From NCBI GenBank assembly GCA_032117915.1, contig JAULYI010000042.1:1-7936 (forward strand): a stretch of 7,936 nt of DNA. The letters are read 5' to 3'. The stretch comes from ZLKRG46 sp032117915 (lineage in GTDB: Bacteria; Bacteroidota; Ignavibacteria; Kapaibacteriales; Kapaibacteriaceae). Shown here in pieces: positions 1-6,800 of the stretch (positions within the stretch are counted from its first letter, which is position 1; the number at the start of each line of letters is the position of its first letter). Both the position numbers and the translations under genes were made by a program. Below the pieces are notes generated by a model. The model did not search any database and was not told the DNA's origin. It saw only the letters and a list, made by a program, of their open reading frames with translations.

Positions 1-1
1 T

Positions 2-586
2 GCGGCCCTGCTCCGGCGTGCCATTGCGTCGGTCATCGCACAGACCGAACGGGACTGGGAGCTGATCATCGTGGATGACGGATCGACGGACGACACGTGG
101 CGCGTGGTGCAAAGCTACGCAGGCGGTCATCCATCCATACGATACCTGTGGCACAGCAACCGCGGCGTTAGCCGCAGCCGCAATGCAGGGCTGCTGGCAG
201 CCACGGGATTGTTCGTGACGTTTATCGACAGTGATGACGAGTACAAGGAGGATCACCTCGAGGTGCGCCGCCAGGTTCTGGTCGATCATCCCCACGTCGA
301 ATTCGTCCACGGCGGCGTCGATGTCATAGGCGAAGCCACCGTGCCCGACAAGGACGATCCGTCACGGCGTATCCCCATCGACGAATGCGTCGTAGGCGGA
401 ACGTTTGTGATCCGGCGTGACGTGCTGCTCGACCTTGGGGGCTTTGACGTTGTGGATTATGCCGACGATGCCATGCTGCACGAGCGGGCCACCGCAGCAG
501 GCGTAACCATTGCCCGTATTGACTACCCTTCCTACGTCTATTACCGCGACACACCAGACAGTATGTGCAGCACCTATGGCTCGTGA
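2..586 (+). CDS. Family 2 glycosyltransferase, 3' part (5' end outside window)
   Basis: The protein probably transfers a sugar from a nucleotide-activated donor to a glycan or lipid acceptor at the cytoplasmic side of the membrane, as in polysaccharide or glycoprotein synthesis. The frame is open from base 2, so the start codon lies upstream; 194 residues are visible. Counting from the first visible residue, the GT-A fold shows the helix LRRAIASVIAQT (about 4-15), the nucleotide-binding motif IIVDDGSTDDT (22-32), the segment NRGVSRSRNAG (53-63), the metal-binding DSDD (76-79, the DXD motif), GGFD (146-149) and an acidic pair ADD (154-156) in the place of the usual ED motif near the catalytic base. 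Only about 15-30 N-terminal residues seem to be missing, so the whole enzyme would be a short, single-domain GT2 of roughly 210-225 residues without membrane segments. Its last 11 bases overlap nth. Family assignment is firm; donor, acceptor and pathway cannot be told. Confidence 0.9.
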   Translation, partial: AALLRRAIASVIAQTERDWELIIVDDGSTDDTWRVVQSYAGGHPSIRYLWHSNRGVSRSRNAGLLAATGLFVTFIDSDDEYKEDHLEVRRQVLVDHPHVEFVHGGVDVIGEATVPDKDDPSRRIPIDECVVGGTFVIRRDVLLDLGGFDVVDYADDAMLHERATAAGVTIARIDYPSYVYYRDTPDSMCSTYGS

Positions 587-1220
587 ATCTCTCCGCAACA
601 AGCAGGCCCGCCTGGACCTGATCCTGGACCGCCTAGCCAAGGCCTATCCTGACGCTAAGGTCGGCCTGGATTTCACCACGCCCCTTGAGTTATTGATCGC
701 CACCATCCTCTCGGCCCAGTGCACGGATGAGCGCGTCAACATCGTCACCAAAACCCTCTTCGCGAAGTACCGCTCGCCGGAAGACTACGTCAGCGTCCCC
801 CTCGAAGAACTCGAAATCGACGTCAAATCCACCGGCTTCTACCGCAACAAGGCCAAGAACATTCAAACCTGCTGTCAGCAACTCATGGAGCGGTTTGGGG
901 GCGTTGTGCCTACGACGTTGGACGAGCTGGTGACGCTGGCCGGCGTGGGCCGGAAGACGGCGAACTGTGTGCTGAGCAACTGCTTTGACATTCCGGGCAT
1001 CACCGTGGACACGCATGTGACGCGGATCAGTAATCTGCTCAAGCTGGTGGATTCGCAGGACGCCGTGAAGATCGAATTCGCCCTGATGAAGCTGATGCCG
1101 GATGAACGCTGGAATGCGTTTGACCACCTGATCATCACGCACGGACGCCGTACCTGCATTGCCCGACGTCCGCAGTGCCAGGACTGCGTCATCCGCGACC
1201 TGTGTCCGTCGGCCCTGTAG
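576..1220 (+). CDS. nth: Endonuclease III, DNA glycosylase/AP lyase
   Basis: This is a base-excision repair enzyme that removes oxidised pyrimidines and cuts the abasic site by beta-elimination. It has 214 residues, close to the 211 of the E. coli enzyme. Visible marks are LSAQCTD (45-51), the helix-hairpin-helix LAGVGRKTAN (121-130) with the catalytic lysine K127 (E. coli K120), the catalytic aspartate D145 in VDTH (E. coli D138), and the C-terminal 4Fe-4S ligands C194, C201, C204 and C210 with the canonical spacing C-x6-C-x2-C-x5-C. All key residues are present, so it should be active. The ATG at 576 is chosen because it gives the normal family length; the in-frame ATG at 510 would add 22 residues from inside the glycosyltransferase gene that are unlike the family. 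No good Shine-Dalgarno precedes 576, and the 11-bp overlap with the upstream gene suggests translational coupling. Confidence 0.96.
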   Translation: MARESLRNKQARLDLILDRLAKAYPDAKVGLDFTTPLELLIATILSAQCTDERVNIVTKTLFAKYRSPEDYVSVPLEELEIDVKSTGFYRNKAKNIQTCCQQLMERFGGVVPTTLDELVTLAGVGRKTANCVLSNCFDIPGITVDTHVTRISNLLKLVDSQDAVKIEFALMKLMPDERWNAFDHLIITHGRRTCIARRPQCQDCVIRDLCPSAL

Positions 1221-1274
1221 CGCAGACGATACAGCGCCCGACCACGCGTCACACTTCAACGTTTCGCCGACACG

Positions 1275-1295
1275 TACCTCCATCAAGCGGAGGTA
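1275..1295 (+). promoter_or_regulatory. Hairpin covering the Shine-Dalgarno of the 1299 gene
   Basis: A perfect inverted repeat lies just before the start codon at 1299: TACCTCC (1275-1281), a 7-base loop ATCAAGC (1282-1288) and GGAGGTA (1289-1295). A G-U pair (1274 with 1296) could add one step. The right arm contains GGAGG (1289-1293), the ribosome binding site, spaced 5 bases from the ATG. In mRNA the site would be paired in the hairpin, which could lower or regulate initiation. There is no T-run after the stem, so it is not an intrinsic terminator. The repeat is directly visible; a regulatory role is inference. Confidence 0.5.
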
Positions 1296-1298
1296 TCC

Positions 1299-1676
1299 AT
1301 GTCGCACACCCTTGCTCTGGCCCGACTCTGGACGTACATGCAGGCAATGCCCGGTGGCTTTGCCTTTGAGCGTGACGTGGTGATCCACAGTATGCGTGTG
1401 GCCATGTGCTGCACACGGTCTCGCGTGGTGGTCGATGTGGCATGCGTGGGGTCCGACGCCACGGACCGTGCCCTTGCCCGCCTGGGATATCGCGTGCTGC
1501 GGTTCAGTACGGTGGCCATCATGTCGCAGATGGACCAGGTCTGCGAGGACGTGGTCACGGCATGCCGCAGCAGGCGTCCGCGCCGCGTGGTTGTGCTTCG
1601 GCGCCCGTCGGTTGCGGCGCCGGCGGCAGACTCCATGTCGGAAATGCCCCATACGCCCTATCTTCGCCGAACATGA
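1299..1676 (+). CDS. Small protein with degenerate DUF559-like (PD-(D/E)XK type) nuclease fold
   Basis: This is a 125-residue protein with no signal peptide or membrane segment. Its first 90 residues follow the pattern of DUF559 endonuclease-like proteins: a helix with LW (10-11), FAFERDVVI (21-29), a strand ending in CC (37-38), SRVVVDV (41-47), and the characteristic GYRVLRFS (63-70) followed by a helix with V..DVV (81-86). The usual catalytic residues look lost: the first aspartate (normally VDFYC) is replaced in VAMCC, the glutamate of VVELDG reads VVDVAC, and the following GGQH-type residues are missing. The tail from about 91 is Arg- and Ala-rich and probably disordered. A strong GGAGG 5 bases before the ATG supports this start. 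The stop overlaps the next start (ATGA, 1673-1676), so the two genes are probably translationally coupled. The fold assignment is by eye and moderate; the role is unknown. Confidence 0.6.
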   Translation: MSHTLALARLWTYMQAMPGGFAFERDVVIHSMRVAMCCTRSRVVVDVACVGSDATDRALARLGYRVLRFSTVAIMSQMDQVCEDVVTACRSRRPRRVVVLRRPSVAAPAADSMSEMPHTPYLRRT

Positions 1677-3697
1677 CGTGTCGCCTACCCAATGTTGCAG
1701 CCGTTGCCGCGGCCCTTCTGCTTGCTGTTGTGCAGCCGGCGCAGGCACAGCTGCGCACCGAATACGGTCTGCTCGGGACGCTCGGCTACAACATGCACGA
1801 GTCGTCCTTCCGGCAGCTTGGCGTGTTTCCGTCATGCTGTCCGGAGTTCAGCGGCGGTACAGCATGGGGTTCTGCGCTGGGGGCCTACGTAGCGCTGCCG
1901 TTTGGTGACGGGTGGCGCTTCCATGCGCGGCTTACCTATGCCAACGAGGGTGCCCCGCAGTCCTACGACGAATCGAGCTTTGTGGCCGACCTGCGCGACT
2001 CGGCGCGCGTTGTGCCGGCCGTCTTCCGTCACACCCTGTCAGCGTCCATCTTCACGCTTGGCGTGGAGCCGCTTATCGGACTGCGTCTGGGCAACCTCGA
2101 GATCGTCGGTGGCATGCGGGCGGCCTTGCCCGTGACGGCACAGTTTGCGCAACGCGAGGAACTTATCGAACCGAGCGACTTCGGCGAATACGTCGGTGAC
2201 GACAGAACCTGGGTCGAAACCGATGCCGACATCCCGAACGTCCCCGCCATGCGGCTTGGCCTGATGGGAGGCCTGCGGTATGACGTGGTGCTGAACGCCA
2301 AGGGTACGCTTGTGCTGACGCCTGAAGTGAGCTATCACTACGACATCAGCGGCGTGAGCGACGGCGTCATGTGGAATGCCAACCAGCTCCGCATGGGCGT
2401 TAGCCTGGGCTTCCGCCCCGTCAAACCCGAGCCCGCCGTCGAACCCGTCCAACCCGTCGAAGACACCCTGCCGCCACCGCCGCCTCCGGCGCCGGTGCGT
2501 CCGCTGCTTATGGCCTCCGTCAAGGCCGAACTGCTGGACGACGAGGTGACGATGTCCAGTGATACCGTGATCCGGATCGACGAGACGGTGGCCTCGGACC
2601 TGCGTCCCCTGCTCAACCATGTGTATTTCCCCAAGGGGGGCGACGCGATCCCCGAGCGGTACCGCCGGCTGACGCCGGCGCAGACAGCCACGTTCGCCGA
2701 AGACCAGCTCTATGTGCTGTCCACCATCGAGACCTATCACCACGTGATGAACATCGTGGCACAGCGTCTAACGGCACGTCCGAACGCTCGCCTGCGCCTG
2801 GTGGGATGTCTGTCGGAGGATGACGGAACGACGGACCTGGGTCTGGCCAAACGCCGCGCCGAGGCCGTGCGGGCCTACTTCGTGGACGTCTGGGATATCG
2901 AGCCGGCGCGCATCAGCATCGACACGCGGACGTATCCGGAGCGCCCCACCAAGGCGGCCGACCCGGGACAGAACCCGCTGGCCTATGAGGAGAACCGGCG
3001 CGTGGAACTGGTGGTGACCGATGCGGCCGTCATGGCTCCGGTCATCGCCACGGATACCATCCGTACGGCCACGCCGCCCATCGTACGCTTCACGAGCGAC
3101 GTCACGGCCGACGCCGGTGTTTCGAACTGGACCATCGAAGCCACGCATAACGGACGTCCGCTCTTCACCCGCAAGGGCGAGGGCGGCAAGCCGCCTGTCT
3201 TCGACTGGAATGTGGCCGCCGACCGCGCTACGACGCCACGGACCGAGGCGCCCATCCTGTACCGGCTAATCGTGGAAGACTCCACGGCACACGTCGTCCA
3301 GACCCTGCCCCAGCAGCTGCCCGTGCGCCAGATCACCATCCGCAAGAAACGCGTCGAACGCATCGCCGACCGCGAGATCGACCGGTATCGGCTGATCCTG
3401 TTCGAGTTCAATGATGCGGGCGTCAAGGGACAGAATGCGGCCATCGTGGATCTGATCAAGCGGCGTATCACGCCTGCATCCACGGTAACCATCACGGGCT
3501 TCACCGATAACATCGGTACCGCCTCGTACAACCGCGAGCTGGCGCGGCAACGCGCAGAGCGCACTGCGACGTCGCTCGGACAGCCGCTGTCCACCATTAA
3601 GGCCGCCACGGCGCAAGCGCCCTTCCCGCTCGACCTGCCCGAAGGTCGCGCCTATGCGCGCACCGTCACGGTCGTTGTCGAAACGCCCGTCAAGTAA
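1673..3697 (+). CDS. Exported outer-membrane protein with barrel-like N-terminus and two OmpA-like domains
   Basis: This 674-residue protein probably links the outer membrane to peptidoglycan. Residues 1-25 are a signal peptide with a hydrophobic core (about 8-20) and cleavage after AQA (23-25). Residues 26-248 are rich in alternating, aromatic-containing strands such as GAYVALPF (70-77) and end in LGFRP, like an outer-membrane beta-barrel. A Pro-rich linker with six prolines in a row spans about 250-277. The first OmpA-like domain (about 310-450) ends in the typical ENRRVELVV (440-448). Residues about 465-550 resemble a FlgD-type Ig module (W486, DWNV at 511-514, YRLIVED at 530-536). The second OmpA domain (about 572-674) has TGFTDNIG (608-615) with D612 and R627, the positions that bind diaminopimelate in OmpA. 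The frame stays open back to 1406, but that part is shadow sequence inside the upstream gene; the ATG at 1673 gives a clean signal peptide. No Shine-Dalgarno precedes it, which fits coupling through the ATGA overlap. Confidence 0.87.
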   Translation: MTCRLPNVAAVAAALLLAVVQPAQAQLRTEYGLLGTLGYNMHESSFRQLGVFPSCCPEFSGGTAWGSALGAYVALPFGDGWRFHARLTYANEGAPQSYDESSFVADLRDSARVVPAVFRHTLSASIFTLGVEPLIGLRLGNLEIVGGMRAALPVTAQFAQREELIEPSDFGEYVGDDRTWVETDADIPNVPAMRLGLMGGLRYDVVLNAKGTLVLTPEVSYHYDISGVSDGVMWNANQLRMGVSLGFRPVKPEPAVEPVQPVEDTLPPPPPPAPVRPLLMASVKAELLDDEVTMSSDTVIRIDETVASDLRPLLNHVYFPKGGDAIPERYRRLTPAQTATFAEDQLYVLSTIETYHHVMNIVAQRLTARPNARLRLVGCLSEDDGTTDLGLAKRRAEAVRAYFVDVWDIEPARISIDTRTYPERPTKAADPGQNPLAYEENRRVELVVTDAAVMAPVIATDTIRTATPPIVRFTSDVTADAGVSNWTIEATHNGRPLFTRKGEGGKPPVFDWNVAADRATTPRTEAPILYRLIVEDSTAHVVQTLPQQLPVRQITIRKKRVERIADREIDRYRLILFEFNDAGVKGQNAAIVDLIKRRITPASTVTITGFTDNIGTASYNRELARQRAERTATSLGQPLSTIKAATAQAPFPLDLPEGRAYARTVTVVVETPVK

Positions 3698-3821
3698 GCC
3701 CGGCGTCCACCCCCTGCGGAACATATCGATCCGGCGTCGATGGTTGCCTGTTTTACACCGTGCAACGGCGCCGAGATTCGTACTTTGCGGCTGATTTGCT
3801 GAATCTCATCCGAGGCGTCCC
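3698..3821 (+). other. Intergenic spacer without a recognisable terminator
   Basis: These 124 bases separate the OmpA-type gene from the giant vWA/WD40 gene. Small palindromes are present (ATCGA/TCGAT arms at 3725-3729 and 3737-3741, and CGGCGCCG near 3766), but none forms a strong GC stem followed by a T-run. Read-through from the upstream gene is therefore possible, alongside the weak promoter candidate near 3781. No small ORF with a convincing start was seen. Confidence 0.5.
3780..3788 (+). promoter_or_regulatory. Possible Bacteroidota-like -7 promoter element
   Basis: The spacer before the 3822 gene holds TACTTTGC (3781-3788), which resembles the Bacteroidota -7 consensus TAnnTTTG but is one base short between TA and TTTG. 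A T-rich TTTT (3751-3754) lies upstream, 26 bases before TA, farther than the usual spacing for the -33 TTTG element. A start near 3795 would leave a leader of about 27 bases holding GAGG (3812-3815), 6 bases before the ATG. The match is weak and could be chance. Confidence 0.22.
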
Positions 3822-6800
3822 ATGAACCGCATGCGTTCCTGTTCTATCACGTTGCTGCTGGCGCTGTGCCTTGTGCATATCGGTCATGCGCAGACCGTGG
3901 TGATCACCAAGGCCACGTTGAATGCACCACCCACGAATTCCACGGCACGAGCCTATGCCTTCAGTGCATCGGGTGCCCTGCAGTCGATGGGCACGACCGA
4001 CGTTGCCGTCACCGAAAACGGTGCTCCGGTAACATCGACCATTGCCTGTGACCCTGCAAGCGGCGGCCGTAACATCTCGCTGATGATCGCCGCCGACGTG
4101 TCGGCCTCGTCGCGCCTTGGCACGCCCTCCGTGGTCGAACTCGAGCGCAGTGCTGCAGTGGCTGCCAACGGGGCCCTGGGAAGCGCCGCTGACGAGATCG
4201 GCCTGGTCGAGTTCGACCAGCGGGCCTTCATGCTGTGGGGCCTTACGTCGGGCCGAACCGGCTTCGACGCCGCCGCCGCCCAGATCGCGTCCGGACGCGG
4301 ATCAAGCTTCGGGAACGGACTGACGTCCGACCCCATGGGTGCCCTCTCGCAGCTCTTTGCAGCCCGCCACGCTCGAACGCTCATCCTGATGGTGGATGGC
4401 AACGCATCGATCGATGCGGCATCCCTACTGGCCACGGCCCGCGTCTTCCGACTGACGTGCTACGTCATGGGCATCGGCACAGCGCTGGGCGATGACCTGC
4501 GCGCACTGGCCGACTCGACAGGCGGCGCCTGGGCAGAGTCGATCACGACCACGGCCGACGCACAGGCCTATGCCCGTGCCTACGTCACCGACGCCAAGCG
4601 ACTTCCCGGCTGCACCGTTTCCTGGCAGTCTGCGGTGGGATGCACGGGTACGCGGACACTCGAGTTCAAGCGCGCAGCGACTACGCGAACCATCGTCGCC
4701 AAGGCCCCGGCATCGCTGCAAGGCACGCTCGAGGTCTCATCGACCTCCCTCGCCTTCGGCGAGGTTGCGCCCGGACAGTCCAAGGACATCACCGTCGTGC
4801 TCACAGCGCGCAACCGCCCGGTCACGATCTCGAAGGTCACATCCAACAACTCGGCTTTCGGCGTCATCAACGGTGCTGCTCCGCCCACGATCACCTTGCA
4901 GCCCGACGAAAGCCATACCGTGCGCGTCCGCTATCAGGCGGCAGACTCCGTGGCCAAGATCGCCACCGTCGTGGTAGAGAACGACGCCTGTGGTCCTATC
5001 GCCATCTACTGCAAAGGCGGCTTCCGCGCCAAGGACAATCTGCTGAAACTCTTGTCGCCCAACGGTGGAGAGCGCTTTGTTGCCGGAAGCGACACGTCCA
5101 TCACGTGGACCGGCGTACTGCCGGAAGACTACGTGCGGATCGATGTGAGTAACGACAACGGTTCGTCGTGGCGCTCCGTGACCGAGGCCGCCAGCGGCCT
5201 GAAGTACACGTGGGCTCCGCAGGCAACGGGCACCAGCATGCTCGTCCGCATCCAGCAGACGCTCATCGATCAGACCAAGATCCTCCTCCTCGAAGACCAC
5301 TCCGCCCCCGTGTACAGCGCTGAATTCATCCAGGGTGGTGCCAAGGTGGCCACGGGGTCGCACGACCGCACCATCAAGATCTGGGACGCCACCACGGGCG
5401 CGCTCGAGCAGACGTTGTTCGGACACCGTGACTGGGTATGGTCGCTCGCCGCGCAGCCCAACGGTTCCATCCTTGCCTCGGGCTCTTTTGACGGCGACGT
5501 GCGTCTGTGGAACGTCCAAGACGGCTCTGTCATCAACACGATCACCGTCGGTGCCCGCATCTGGTCGGTAGCCTTCCGCTCGGACGGAAAGAAACTCGCC
5601 GTCGGCTTCGAAGGCGGGATCAGCATCATCGACGTCGAGACCGGCGCCATCGACGCCACAACGAATGTGCCCGGCGAAGCCGTGTACAGCATAACCTATA
5701 CACCGTTTGATGCCAAGCTCCTGACGGCCGAAGGCCGGACGGCAGCCATCCGCGATCCCGCCACACTGTCGTCTGTTGACCAGCGCTTCCGCGGCCATGA
5801 CGGCGTGGTGTACTCCGCCGCTGTCAGTCCGGACGGATCGACCATTGCCACGGCATCGGCCGACCGAACGGTCCGCACGTGGAATGCCACGACCGGCGTG
5901 CTGCTCAAGCAATCGGAACAGGGTCTCGGCTCCTACCTTGATATCGAGTTCAACGCCACCGGCGCACAGATCCTGGCTGCCAGTGGCGACGGAACGGCCA
6001 AGTTCTTTGAGACGTCCACGCTGAACCGCCTGAACAGTCTGCCGGGCCACAATGGCCTGGTTTACAGTGCCCGCTTTGATACCGACAAGCGCCGCGTGGT
6101 GACGGCGTCGACGGACCTGACGGCCCGCGTCTGGGACATTGCCGGCTTGCGGCTGGCACAGGACGTGTCCGATGCCGCCTTTGCCGTGGTCGCCGGTACC
6201 GTCTCGAGCGACGTCATTGCAATCGGTGATGCCGTCGTTGGCACGGGCATCGACAAGTCTCTGACCATCGTACGCAACACGGGCTCGGAGCCCGTCGTGA
6301 TCCGCAGCATGCGTCTGCGGGCCGGCAGCGTGCAGGACTTTGACATAACACCGCTCGTTAAGCCGCAGATCATTGCTCCCGGCGGGTCCCTGGTTTCCGA
6401 GGTGCGCTTTGCGCCCACGGCCGCAGGTGACCGTACTGCCGTGCTGGACGTCGACGTCGGCACCAGCGTGCTCAGCGTCACCATGCGCGGTCGCGGACTG
6501 CAGCCCGCCGTCAACGCTCCGGCCCTCATTGAGTTCGGCCGCCGCGTGGCCAACCGTGACGTGATCGACACGACCATTGCCGTGACGATTCCCGCCGGAG
6601 GTGCTGCCGTGAGTGTCGTCGGCACCGCCGTCACAGGGCCGGCCGCTGCCCCCTTCAGCATCACATCGACGACGGGAGCGTATGCGCTGAATCCGGGTGG
6701 TACACATCCGCTGCGGTTACAGTTTAAGCCGACGGACCTGGGACGCTTTGCGGCGCGGGTGACGATCGACGTGGAGAGTGGCGAAGATGTGGTGCTCTTC

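Noticed and set aside
510..575. Upstream start for nth at 510
   Set aside because: It adds 22 residues not seen in the endonuclease III family and encoded within the glycosyltransferase gene; the start at 576 gives normal length.
1215..1234. Possible terminator hairpin after nth (CTGTA / TACAG)
   Set aside because: The stem is only 5 bp with a 10-base loop and no T-run; it is too weak to call.
1406..1672. Upstream extension of the OmpA-type gene to the ATG at 1406
   Set aside because: The extra 89 residues are Gly/Arg/Pro/Cys-rich shadow of the small gene, and they would bury the signal peptide that starts at 1673.
690..1835. 381-codon open frame on the minus strand across nth, the small gene and the OmpA-type gene
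   Set aside because: It spans three well-supported genes and a spacer on the other strand and shows no family pattern; it is a compositional shadow.
2983..3609. 208-codon minus-strand open frame inside the OmpA-type gene
   Set aside because: It is Ser/Arg/Met-rich low-complexity translation antisense to two OmpA-like domains, with no ribosome site or motif.
3725..3741. ATCGA...TCGAT inverted repeat in the spacer as operator or terminator
   Set aside because: Five-base arms in a GC-rich spacer are likely by chance, and no T-run or second copy supports a function.
4737..6707. 656-codon open frame on the minus strand, antisense to the giant gene
   Set aside because: The translation is rich in His, Arg, Gly and Asp with no recognisable motif, and the opposite strand encodes clear WD40 and ASH domains. 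Long antisense frames are expected in GC-rich genes with strong codon bias.
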